Below are positions 22,641 through 30,750 of a stretch of DNA of 64,000 nt, one piece after another. Under the pieces are notes generated by a model. The model did not search any database. It was not told where the DNA came from and worked only from the letters and a program-made list of their open reading frames with translations. A program made the position numbers and the translations under genes. Numbering within the stretch: the first letter of the stretch is position 1; each line of letters begins with the position of its first letter. The stretch lies in assembly GCF_000017245.1 (NCBI RefSeq), contig NC_009655.1, forward strand, positions 310,001 through 374,000, in the 5' to 3' direction. Source of the stretch: Actinobacillus succinogenes 130Z. GTDB taxonomy: Bacteria; Pseudomonadota; Gammaproteobacteria; Enterobacterales; Pasteurellaceae.

Positions 22641-23363
22641 CTAATTTTCCACTTCCACCCGCAACACCTGTGCCTGTTGTTTCAGTAGCGAATAAATCCG
22701 TTCAAGAGTTTCCGCCGTCAGCGGGCTATAACGGTAAGATAATTTGATTTCGCCGTTGCCTTGTTCTTTCATAGTGAAATTATCGAAAGGAAAATTATTT
22801 ACCAGCAATAAATCCGTTACGTAGGTCATGGCCGAAATCTGCGGCACATAAACCCGAATTATCGCTTTCTTCTCTTTTATTTTCTGACGGCTGTGAACAA
22901 AACGCTGCACAATCGGACTTAAACGAATAGCCACCAGAATCATCGCCGTCGCCATAATGGCGTCAAAGAAGAAACCGGCGCCCGAGGCAATACCGATGCC
23001 CGCCGCCGCCCAAATAATTGCCGCCGTAGTTAATCCCGAAATGGCATCATTACTTTTACGCAAAATCACGCCGGCCCCCAGAAAACCGATACCGCTCACC
23101 ACCTGAGCGGCCAAACGCATAGGGTCGGTACGGATATTTTCCGAAATCTGCGCATAATATTCCGCCGACTGAATAGAGACCACCGTTAAAATACAGGTGG
23201 TAATGGCAATAATTGCGCAGGTTTTCACACCGACGGGTTTTCTTTTCAGTTCTCGCTCCAAACCGATAATTGCGCCTAACAGCAGCGCAATAAACAGTTT
23301 TAACAAAATGACAAAATGTGTAGACGATAACAACACATCCGGCATTTCATGTAAAAAATCCAT
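22641..23363 (-). CDS. MgtC/SapB-family membrane protein
   Basis: 240-aa inner-membrane protein of the MgtC family, in other bacteria linked to growth at low Mg2+ and to control of the F1Fo ATPase. The membrane part (residues 15-150) contains the signature LGAIIGLERELKRKPVGVKT and VVSGIGFLGAGVILR. The C-terminal 80 residues form the ACT-like cytoplasmic domain. It is monocistronic. No Mg2+-responsive leader is evident upstream. Family firm, role inferred. Confidence 0.88.
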   Translation of the reverse strand: MDFLHEMPDVLLSSTHFVILLKLFIALLLGAIIGLERELKRKPVGVKTCAIIAITTCILTVVSIQSAEYYAQISENIRTDPMRLAAQVVSGIGFLGAGVILRKSNDAISGLTTAAIIWAAAGIGIASGAGFFFDAIMATAMILVAIRLSPIVQRFVHSRQKIKEKKAIIRVYVPQISAMTYVTDLLLVNNFPFDNFTMKEQGNGEIKLSYRYSPLTAETLERIYSLLKQQAQVLRVEVEN

Positions 23364-23500
23364 GTTTTTTTCCTTCTTTTAAGGCCAAGAATTGTAACGA
23401 ATTTTACCGGCAACAGAAAGAACTGCGGTCGCAAAAACCACAATTTTTAATACCGATTCGCGCAGCGGACAGTAAAAACTCATCCCGGCTAAAGAAAAAA

Positions 23501-24178
23501 TCAAACCCGTGCCACCCCCCATGCCTGAATATGCTGCACGCCTTGTTTGCGCAGTTGTCGGGAAATTTCATTTAAGGTAGACCCTGTGGTAATCACATCA
23601 TCCAGCAAGGCCACCGAACGATACGGCACGGCGCTATTCACCCGAAAGGCGTTTTTCAAATTGGAACGGCGCGCTGCGGCGGTTAATCCGCGTTGACTAG
23701 GCGTCCGTTTTATCCGCTCAATCCGGCGTAAATCACAAGGAATATCCAACCATCTGGACAAATAACGAGCGAGTAACGCGGTTTGATTGTAACCCCGCCG
23801 CCATTGGCGAAAATGGTGTAAGGGTACGGGTAAAATCGCTTCCGGTAAAGACAAGCCGTGCTCTCGTTTAGCCCGAATAATCGCCAGTAACATCAGGCGC
23901 GCCAAGGTGCGATCCAGCCAGAATTGATGCTGAAATTTAAAGCGGTGAATCAGAACGGATAAAGGTTCGGCGTAACGCCCGATCACCACTAACCGATCCC
24001 AGCCGGGTTCATGACGCAAACAGCGTCCGCAATGCCGGGCATTTACCGCCAACGGCGCCCCGCAGCTTCCGCAATAAGGGAAACGTTCAATCAAGCGATT
24101 ACAACGACTGCACAAACCGTGACGCGCCAATGCCAGACGCCCGCCGCACAGCACACAACGAAATCCCAATAAATTCAT
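23501..24178 (-). CDS. comF: competence protein ComF, phosphoribosyltransferase-like
   Basis: 225-aa protein required for handling of incoming DNA during natural transformation in Haemophilus (com101A). The N-terminal third has paired cysteines forming a zinc finger (CVLCGG, CSRC, CGSCGAP, CGRC). The C-terminal part is a phosphoribosyltransferase fold with the PRPP loop VALLDDVITTGSTL. The ATG at 24178 (MNLLGFRCVLCGG) is preferred over the longer frame because family members begin just before the first CxxC. A degenerate uptake-signal variant lies upstream. Expression probably depends on Sxy and CRP, but I see no clean CRP-S site. Confidence 0.9.
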   Translation of the reverse strand: MNLLGFRCVLCGGRLALARHGLCSRCNRLIERFPYCGSCGAPLAVNARHCGRCLRHEPGWDRLVVIGRYAEPLSVLIHRFKFQHQFWLDRTLARLMLLAIIRAKREHGLSLPEAILPVPLHHFRQWRRGYNQTALLARYLSRWLDIPCDLRRIERIKRTPSQRGLTAAARRSNLKNAFRVNSAVPYRSVALLDDVITTGSTLNEISRQLRKQGVQHIQAWGVARV

Positions 24179-24327
24179 AAAAAAATATCCCGATTTTGAC
24201 TGCACTTTCGAACAATTTAACGGAAAAGCAAGAAAGCGGATAAAAATAATCATGAAACCGGAATAGGGATCACAAAATACTTGAAATGTAGCGGAAGGCA
24301 TAACAAAATGAAGCCGGAAAAGCGATT

Positions 24328-24422
24328 TGGCGGAAGGTCATGGGAGTCGAACCCACCCAAGAACGCTGGCGTCCTCAACAGGATTTGAAATCCTGCCGCC
24401 TCACCGGAGACGACGACCTTCC
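24328..24422 (-). tRNA. selC: tRNA-Sec (TCA), selenocysteine
   Basis: 95 nt beginning GGAAGGTCGTCGTCTCCGG, with an 8-bp acceptor stem (GGAAGGTC/GACCTTCC), discriminator G and encoded CCA. The anticodon is TCA, within GATTTCAAATC. The long variable arm is typical of tRNA-Sec. Length and D-arm match E. coli selC. It implies that the organism inserts selenocysteine at UGA, probably in formate dehydrogenase. selA, selB and selD are not in the window. Confidence 0.95.
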
Positions 24423-24490
24423 GAAAAGAATTCAACTCTAGCTCAAAATTCCCAACGATTCAAGTTGAAAAGCCGTTTAAAAGGAAAATT

Positions 24491-24946
24491 ATGCATAAAC
24501 CCAATATTACTATGGCATGCGTCGTACATTGCAAAGACAAATTTTTGTTCGTAGAAGAAATCGAACACGGAAAGCGCACCTTAAATCAACCGGCGGGACA
24601 CCTGGAAAAAGACGAAACCATTTTACAGGGAGCAAGCCGTGAACTTTACGAAGAAACGGGCATTCGCGCCGATATGCAGAAACTGATTAAAATTTACCAG
24701 TGGCACGCACCGCGCAGCCAAACCGATTACCTGCGTTTCGTGTTCGCGCTGGAATTGGACCACCGGCCGGCGACCACGCCTCACGACAGCGATATTACCC
24801 GTGCCTTATGGTTAACATTGGAAGAATTTAACCATTACATTGCCCAACCGCAACAATGCGAACGCAATCCGTTGGTGATTCAGGCGATTCAGGATTATCA
24901 GAAAGGCGAATCTTATCCGTTAGATTTATTGTCGGTATTCGAATAA
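24491..24946 (+). CDS. nudJ: Nudix hydrolase NudJ (HMP-PP/thiamine-PP phosphatase type)
   Basis: 151-aa Nudix enzyme matching E. coli NudJ (YmfB), which hydrolyses nucleoside tri- and diphosphates and thiamine precursors such as HMP-PP. The Nudix box runs from GHLEKDETILQGAS to RELYEETGI (about residues 36-58), with the Mg2+-binding R-E-x2-E-E core intact. AAGGAAA precedes the ATG. It converges with greB: the two stop codons are directly adjacent with no intergenic base, so each gene's transcript would run into the other. Confidence 0.9.
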   Translation: MHKPNITMACVVHCKDKFLFVEEIEHGKRTLNQPAGHLEKDETILQGASRELYEETGIRADMQKLIKIYQWHAPRSQTDYLRFVFALELDHRPATTPHDSDITRALWLTLEEFNHYIAQPQQCERNPLVIQAIQDYQKGESYPLDLLSVFE

Positions 24947-25423
24947 CTATTTTTCATACCAAATTTCATTGATATACAGCGTCACCTTACCGGCGGGGGT
25001 CTCCACCCGCACTTCGTCGTCTACCGTTTTGCCGATTAAAGCGCGGGCGACGGGAGAATCCACGGAAATCCAGTTTTTCGCCGGATCAAATTCGTCACAC
25101 CCCACAATGCGGTATTGTTTCGCTTCGCCGTCTTCGTTTTCCAGTTCCACCCAGGCGCCGAAGAATACTTTGCCTTCCTGCCGGCTGTGATAATCCACAA
25201 TTTGCAGCACTTCCAACCGTTTCATCAGAAAACGGACGCGACGATCGATCTCACGCAAGCGGCGTTTGCCGTAAATATATTCCGCATTTTCACTGCGATC
25301 CCCTAATGCCGCGGCATCAGAAACCGCCTGAGTCACTTTCGGGCGTTCCTCTTTCCATAAAAATTTCAATTCCTGATCCAAAGCATTCCAGCCCTGGCGG
25401 GTAATGTAATTCGATTTAGCCAT
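24947..25423 (-). CDS. greB: transcription elongation factor GreB
   Basis: 158-aa factor that enters the RNA polymerase secondary channel and stimulates cleavage of backtracked transcripts. The N-terminal coiled coil (1-75) carries the acidic-tip motif GDRSENAEYIYGKRRLREID. The C-terminal FKBP-like domain binds the polymerase rim. The basic patch and W-K-E-E-R-P-K at about residue 23 distinguish GreB from GreA. It converges with nudJ. Confidence 0.95.
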   Translation of the reverse strand: MAKSNYITRQGWNALDQELKFLWKEERPKVTQAVSDAAALGDRSENAEYIYGKRRLREIDRRVRFLMKRLEVLQIVDYHSRQEGKVFFGAWVELENEDGEAKQYRIVGCDEFDPAKNWISVDSPVARALIGKTVDDEVRVETPAGKVTLYINEIWYEK

Positions 25424-25605
25424 GATTTTCCATTAAAGTGCGGTCAAAAAATGTCGTATTTTTCCAACATATTCCCGCTGATAGGTTCAATTTATTACAA
25501 TTATAGCAGGTAAAACGCTAAAGAATGAGTGTGAAAATTTGCATAAACGTCGCTATCAGCGTATTATTTCCGACCGTAAAACTCAGATAAAAATCAGGAA
25601 TATTT

Positions 25606-26190
25606 ATGGAACATATTAAAATTTCAGACGCGGCCCAAGCCCACTTCCGCAAATTATTGGAAAGCCAAGAAGAAGGTACCAACATTCGAATTTTTGTTGT
25701 CAATCCGGGTACGCCCAATGCGGAATGCGGTGTTTCTTACTGTCCGCCGAGCAATGTGGAAGAAAACGATAGCGAATTGAAATTTAACGGATTTTCCGCC
25801 TTTATCGATGATATCAGCTATCCGTTTCTGGAAGACGCCGAAATCGATTATGTCACGGAAGAACTGGGTACTCAATTAACCTTGAAAGCACCGAATGCCA
25901 AAATGCGTAAAGTGGCGGACGACGCACCGTTAATCGAGCGGGTGGATTACGTAATTCAAACACAAATTAATCCGCAACTGGCCAGCCACGGCGGTCGCAT
26001 TACCTTAATCGAAATTACCGACGACGGTTACGCGGTGCTGCAATTCGGCGGCGGTTGTAACGGCTGTTCGATGGTGGACGTGACCTTGAAAGACGGAGTA
26101 GAAAAACAACTGGTGGAAATGTTCAACGGCGAACTCAAGGGAGCGAAAGACATCACCGAACACCAGCGCGGTGAACATTCTTACTATTAA
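25606..26190 (+). CDS. nfuA: Fe-S biogenesis protein NfuA
   Basis: 194-aa iron-sulfur carrier that delivers 4Fe-4S clusters to target apoproteins. The N-terminal half (1-100) is the degenerate A-type scaffold domain. The C-terminal NifU domain has the cluster-ligating C151-N-G-C154 in FGGGCNGCSMVDVTL. E. coli NfuA is 191 aa. Upstream 25445-25605 probably holds the promoter. It ends at a terminator before tag. Confidence 0.95.
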   Translation: MEHIKISDAAQAHFRKLLESQEEGTNIRIFVVNPGTPNAECGVSYCPPSNVEENDSELKFNGFSAFIDDISYPFLEDAEIDYVTEELGTQLTLKAPNAKMRKVADDAPLIERVDYVIQTQINPQLASHGGRITLIEITDDGYAVLQFGGGCNGCSMVDVTLKDGVEKQLVEMFNGELKGAKDITEHQRGEHSYY

Positions 26191-26203
26191 TCGTATATTT
26201 TCT

Positions 26204-26229
26204 AATCGGCGGTTTTTCGCCGATTTTTT
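26204..26229 (+). terminator. terminator of nfuA
   Basis: An 8-bp stem AATCGGCG / CGCCGATT with a 6-base loop and a T7 run. Confidence 0.9.
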
Positions 26230-26249
26230 TCTGCCGGAGAAAAATGAAT

Positions 26250-26819
26250 ATGAAGCGTTGCAGTTGGGCGGGCCACAACCGGATTTACGTGGATTACCAC
26301 GATAACGAATGGGGAAAACCGCAATTCGACAGCCGAAAACTGTTCGAAAAAATCTGTCTGGAAGGGCAGCAAGCCGGACTTTCCTGGATTACCGTGCTGA
26401 AAAAACGGGAAGCGTACCGCGCTGCGTTTTATCGGTTTGAGCCGGAAAAAATCGCACAAATGACGGCGGAAGATATCGATAACTTAATGCAGAACGCCGG
26501 GCTCATCCGCCATCGGGCGAAACTGGAAGCCATTGTGAAAAACGCCCGCGCCTATCTGGCAATGGAAAAGTGCGGTCAGAATTTCAGCGATTTTATTTGG
26601 TCTTTTGTCAATCATCAGCCACAAATCAACGACGTGCCGGATTTAAGCGACGTGCCGGCAAAAACCGAAACCTCTAAAGCGATGTCGAAAGCGTTGAAGA
26701 AAAAAGGCTTTGTGTTTGTAGGCGAAACCACCTGTTACGCCTTTATGCAATCCATGGGATTAGTGGATGATCATCTCAACGACTGCTTTTGTAAAAGTCA
26801 AAAACAGGTGAAAAAATAA
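26250..26819 (+). CDS. tag: DNA-3-methyladenine glycosylase I
   Basis: 189-aa base-excision repair enzyme removing 3-methyladenine. With the start at 26250 the zinc ligands fall exactly at C4, H17, H175 and C179, as in E. coli Tag. This supports that start over the ATG six bases earlier (26244), although the GGAG is nearer to the latter. YHDNEWGKP and LEGQQAGLSW are conserved. An uptake signal lies inside (26568). Confidence 0.92.
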   Translation: MKRCSWAGHNRIYVDYHDNEWGKPQFDSRKLFEKICLEGQQAGLSWITVLKKREAYRAAFYRFEPEKIAQMTAEDIDNLMQNAGLIRHRAKLEAIVKNARAYLAMEKCGQNFSDFIWSFVNHQPQINDVPDLSDVPAKTETSKAMSKALKKKGFVFVGETTCYAFMQSMGLVDDHLNDCFCKSQKQVKK

Positions 26820-26924
26820 CCGCGCTTTTGTTATAAGATATGACGTTTTTTTATTTCGCAATCCTGCTGAATTCTATTAGAATGCCGGCAAATTTTATTT
26901 CAACGTTATTAAAAGGAAAGTTCT

Positions 26925-27713
26925 ATGTTTAAGAAATTAACATTATTGGCCGCCTCCGCGCTGGCATTAGCAACCGCAACCCAGGTCGCGGCGGCGGACA
27001 GTTTACTTGACCGCATCAATAATAAAGGCACCATTTCCGTAGGTACGGAAGGCACCTACGCACCTTTTACCTATCACGATGCCAGCGGCAAATTAACCGG
27101 CTACGACGTGGAAGTCACCCGCGCCGTGGCGGAAAAATTAGGGGTGAAAGTGGATTTCAAAGAAACTGTCTGGGATTCTATGATGGCGGGATTAAAAGCC
27201 GGTCGTTTCGACATGGTGGCAAACCAAGTGGCGTTAACGACACCGGAACGTCGGGCCATATTCGATAAATCCGAAGCTTACAGTTGGTCCGGCGCTATGA
27301 TGGCGGTACGTGCCGATGACGACAGCATTAAAACTTTAGAGGATATTAAAGGCCGTAAAGCGGCACAGTCTTTAACCAGCAACTACGGCGAACTTGCCCG
27401 TGAAAAACAGGCGCAAATAGTACCGGTTGACGGTTTAGCGCAATCCTTACTGGTGGTGCAGCAAAAACGCGCGGATCTAACCTTAAATGACAGTTTGGCA
27501 ATTTTAGACTATTTGAAGAAAAATCCGAACGCCGGTTTAAAAACCCCGTGGGAAGCGCCGGCTGAAGAAAAATTAGGTTCCGGTTTAATCGTAAATAAAG
27601 GTAACGACGAAGCCTTAGCCAAAATCAGCGCTGCCATCGTTGAATTACAACAAGACGGTACATTGAAAAAATTAGGTGAACAATTCTTCGGAAAAGATAT
27701 CAGTGTTAAATAA
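26925..27713 (+). CDS. polar amino-acid ABC transporter, substrate-binding protein
   Basis: 262-aa periplasmic binding protein. The first 23 residues are a signal peptide (MFKKLTLLAASALALATATQ then VAA|AD). The mature part is a type-II binding fold of solute-binding family 3, with GTISVGTEGTYAPFTYHD, GYDVEVTRAVAEKLG and FDMVANQVALTTPERR. The closest-looking group is the cystine binder FliY/TcyJ. AAGGAAAG precedes the start. It is first of a three-gene operon with permease and ATPase. Confidence 0.88.
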   Translation: MFKKLTLLAASALALATATQVAAADSLLDRINNKGTISVGTEGTYAPFTYHDASGKLTGYDVEVTRAVAEKLGVKVDFKETVWDSMMAGLKAGRFDMVANQVALTTPERRAIFDKSEAYSWSGAMMAVRADDDSIKTLEDIKGRKAAQSLTSNYGELAREKQAQIVPVDGLAQSLLVVQQKRADLTLNDSLAILDYLKKNPNAGLKTPWEAPAEEKLGSGLIVNKGNDEALAKISAAIVELQQDGTLKKLGEQFFGKDISVK

Positions 27714-28419
27714 TCTTCTTCTTTCTCTGCCTTTTATGACCGAGTCCCGTGCGGACTTGGTCATTAATGCTTTTCGGCCGATGGTTGAAGCCGCCGTTCT
27801 GGTGTCCATTCCGTTGGCGATTGCGTCTTTTATTATCGGCATGATTATTGCCGTAGGCGTGGCGTTAATCCGTATTACGCCGGTGACCGGCGTGTTACAC
27901 CGCATAACTTTGGCATTGGTGAAAATCTATATCTCCATTATCCGCGGCACGCCGATGTTGGTGCAGATTTCCGTAGTATTTTACGGTTTGCCGGCAATCG
28001 GCATTTTTATCGATCCCATTCCGGCGGCAATTATCGGTTTTTCACTGAATATCGGTGCTTATGCTTCGGAAACCGTGCGCGCCGCCATTTCTTCCGTGCC
28101 GAAAGGACAATGGGAAGCGGGCTATACCATCGGTATGAATTATATGCAAACCTTTCGACGCATTATCGCCCCGCAGGCGTTCCGTGTCGCCGTACCGCCG
28201 TTAAGCAATACTTTTATCGGTTTATTTAAAGACACCTCGCTGGCCTCCGTTGTCACCGTAACGGAAATGTTTCGCGTAGCACAGCAAATGGCAAATATGT
28301 CTTACGATTTCCTGCCGGTTTATATTGAAGCAGGTTTGGTTTACTGGTGTTTCTGCTGGATTTTGTTTTTCATTCAGGCTCGCCTCGAAAAACGTATGGC
28401 GCGTTATGTCGCCCGCTGA
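27703..28419 (+). CDS. polar amino-acid ABC transporter, permease
   Basis: 238-aa inner-membrane permease of the His/Glu/Gln/Cys family. The EAA loop is EAGYTIGMNYMQTFRRIIAPQ, in which the terminal residues mark the ATPase contact (key: E-A-G-Y, G-M-N, I-I-A-P-Q). Five hydrophobic spans are visible. The start is uncertain. A GTG at 27703, preceded by GGAAAAG, overlaps the binding-protein gene by 11 bases. A GTG at 27676 and an ATG at 27736 are also possible. Confidence 0.85.
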   Translation: MLNNLLLSLPFMTESRADLVINAFRPMVEAAVLVSIPLAIASFIIGMIIAVGVALIRITPVTGVLHRITLALVKIYISIIRGTPMLVQISVVFYGLPAIGIFIDPIPAAIIGFSLNIGAYASETVRAAISSVPKGQWEAGYTIGMNYMQTFRRIIAPQAFRVAVPPLSNTFIGLFKDTSLASVVTVTEMFRVAQQMANMSYDFLPVYIEAGLVYWCFCWILFFIQARLEKRMARYVAR

Positions 28420-28434
28420 TGTCACGGAGAAAAT

Positions 28435-29184
28435 ATGATTAAAATCAGAAATATTCATAAATCTTTCGGTGATAATACCATTTTACGCGGCATTGATTTA
28501 GACATTACCAAAGGCGAGGTAGTCGTGATTCTCGGTCCTTCCGGTTCGGGCAAAACCACCTTTTTACGCTGCTTAAACGCGTTGGAAATGCCTGAACAGG
28601 GTACGATTGAATTTGATAATGCCAATCCGTTATCGGTAAATTTCGCAGCAAAACCGTCAAAAAAAGACATTCTTGCTCTGCGCCGTAAATCCGGTATGGT
28701 TTTCCAGAATTACAATCTGTTTCCTCACAAAACCGCATTGGAAAACGTGATGGAAGGTCCGGTTCAGGTGCAGGGAAAATCGGTGCAGCAGACACGTCAG
28801 GAAGCATCGGAATTACTCAACAAAGTCGGACTTTCCGATAAAGCGGATTTGTACCCGTTTCAGCTTTCGGGCGGTCAGCAGCAACGAGTCGGCATCGCCC
28901 GCGCGTTGGCATTGCAGCCGGAACTCATGTTGTTTGATGAACCGACTTCCGCCCTTGACCCGGAATTAGTGCAGGATGTGCTGGACACGATGAAATCTCT
29001 TGCCAAAGAAGGCTGGACGATGGTGGTAGTGACTCATGAAATTAAATTCGCATTGGATGTGGCGGACTTGGTGATTGTGATGGACGACGGTGTGATCGTA
29101 GAACAGGGTTCGCCGCAGCAATTATTCGATAATCCCCGACACGAGCGCACCAAAGCGTTTTTGCAACGGTTACGTTCACACTAA
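28435..29184 (+). CDS. polar amino-acid ABC transporter, ATP-binding protein
   Basis: 249-aa ATPase energising the upstream permease. Walker A GPSGSGKTT (residues 34-42), Q-loop VFQNYNLFPH, signature LSGGQQQR, Walker B LMLFDEPTSALD and H-loop VVTHE are all intact. It lies 15 bases after the permease. No sharp terminator is seen right after it; the next 190 bases contain one uptake signal (29223) and a short 7-bp repeat (about 29309-29336). Confidence 0.92.
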   Translation: MIKIRNIHKSFGDNTILRGIDLDITKGEVVVILGPSGSGKTTFLRCLNALEMPEQGTIEFDNANPLSVNFAAKPSKKDILALRRKSGMVFQNYNLFPHKTALENVMEGPVQVQGKSVQQTRQEASELLNKVGLSDKADLYPFQLSGGQQQRVGIARALALQPELMLFDEPTSALDPELVQDVLDTMKSLAKEGWTMVVVTHEIKFALDVADLVIVMDDGVIVEQGSPQQLFDNPRHERTKAFLQRLRSH

Positions 29185-29376
29185 CCAAGCCTGTAAGGTT
29201 TCACTTTGCAGACTCCCCGTTAAAGTGCGGTCGTTTTCGCTATCGTTTTTTATACTTAATTTACACGACTTGCTTTCTCGTAAAATTAATCGGCTGTTCT
29301 TGTGCTAAATAAGTGACAGCTAGCACATATCAAAAAACAAAATAACGACTATTTAAGCTAAAACACGTAAAAAAAA

Positions 29377-29412
29377 CGACCGCACTTTGATCTGCCCCCA
29401 AAAGTGCGGTCG
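29377..29412 (-). terminator. terminator made of paired uptake signals (after oadB)
   Basis: CGACCGCACTTT (29377-29388) pairs perfectly with AAAGTGCGGTCG (29401-29412) around a 12-base loop. It lies between the ABC operon and oadB, which converge. Confidence 0.8.
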
Positions 29413-29432
29413 GAATTTACGCGTTTTTTATC

Positions 29433-30740
29433 TTACATAATAAATGCCGAAACATATTTCAACATAATACCCGCGGCAATAGCGGAACCGATAACACCGG
29501 CAACATTCGGCCCCATGGCATGCATAAGTAGAAAGTTTTGGCTGTCCGCTTCTAACCCGACTTTATTGGCGACCCGGGCAGCCATTGGTACGGCTGATAC
29601 GCCGGCAGCACCAATAAGCGGATTGACTTTGGTCTTACTTAATTTATTCATCAATTTAGCCATTAACACGCCGCATCCCGTACCGATACAGAAAGCCACC
29701 ACGCCTAATAACAAAATACCCAGAGTTTGCGGTTGCAGGAATTTGTCGGCAATCAGTTTTGAACCGACCGATAATCCTAAAATTATCGTAACGATATTAA
29801 TTAACGCATTTTGGGTCGTATCGCTTAAGCGATCAACCACACCGCTCACTTTCATTAAGTTACCGAAACAGAACATCCCCAACAACGGTGCCGCATCCGG
29901 AAGTAATAAAGCGACGAGTAATAATAAGATGATCGGGAAAATAATTTTCTCCCGGTTACTAACGCTACGTAATTGAGTCATGCGGATTTTACGTTCTTCT
30001 TCCGTCGTTAAAGCTTTCATAATCGGCGGCTGAATAAGCGGAACCAACGCCATATAGGAATAAGCCGCCACTGCGATTGCACCCAGCAATTCCGGCGCCA
30101 GTTTACTGGTCAGGTAAATAGCGGTCGGACCGTCCGCACCACCGATAATCCCGATAGATGCCGCTTGCGGTAGAGTAAACTCGATAATACCGAAATAGTT
30201 CAGCGTTAAAGCACCCAATACAGTAGCAAAAATACCGAATTGCGCTGCCGCACCTAACAACAGGGTTTTTGGATTAGCTAATAACGGGCCGAAGTCGGTC
30301 ATCGCCCCAACCCCCATAAAAATAATGAGCGGAGCCACGCCGTAACTGATAGCGACTTTGTAGAATAAAGCCAATATCCCGGCGGAATAACCCATATCCA
30401 TTGACATGGTTTCAAGCTGGTTAACCGTTGAAGCCGGTACCGAAGAAAGTGCCGATTTGATGGCGGCGGGATCAGCCGCCACCCCCAGTTTTGCGGCAAT
30501 CATACCGATTTGTTCGGGCGAACCCAAATGCAACAGATTTTCCAATGCGGTCATAGCCAAACCGGCTTCCGGAATATTGGATAACAATCCGCCGAAACCG
30601 ATAGGTAACAACAACAACGGTTCGAATTTCTTCGATATGGCCAACCATAATAACAGCACACTGATGGCAATCATTACGGCTTGCCCCCATTCCATGTGCA
30701 TTATTCCCGTACCTTGGATTAATGCAATAATACTATCCAT
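29433..30740 (-). CDS. oadB: oxaloacetate decarboxylase Na+ pump, beta subunit
   Basis: 435-aa membrane subunit that decarboxylates carboxybiotin and pumps Na+ outward. GGADGPTAIYLTSKL contains the conserved aspartate (D203 in Klebsiella) essential for Na+ transport, and SVGSKLIADKFL is also conserved. About nine hydrophobic segments are visible. It is the last gene of oadGAB, 10 bases after oadA, and ends at a terminator. Confidence 0.95.
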   Translation of the reverse strand: MDSIIALIQGTGIMHMEWGQAVMIAISVLLLWLAISKKFEPLLLLPIGFGGLLSNIPEAGLAMTALENLLHLGSPEQIGMIAAKLGVAADPAAIKSALSSVPASTVNQLETMSMDMGYSAGILALFYKVAISYGVAPLIIFMGVGAMTDFGPLLANPKTLLLGAAAQFGIFATVLGALTLNYFGIIEFTLPQAASIGIIGGADGPTAIYLTSKLAPELLGAIAVAAYSYMALVPLIQPPIMKALTTEEERKIRMTQLRSVSNREKIIFPIILLLLVALLLPDAAPLLGMFCFGNLMKVSGVVDRLSDTTQNALINIVTIILGLSVGSKLIADKFLQPQTLGILLLGVVAFCIGTGCGVLMAKLMNKLSKTKVNPLIGAAGVSAVPMAARVANKVGLEADSQNFLLMHAMGPNVAGVIGSAIAAGIMLKYVSAFIM

Positions 30741-30750
30741 TATTTGCTCC

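Noticed and set aside
24179..24301. CRP-S site before comF
   Set aside because: Only a TGTGA half-site with a poor second half was found; not enough to annotate.
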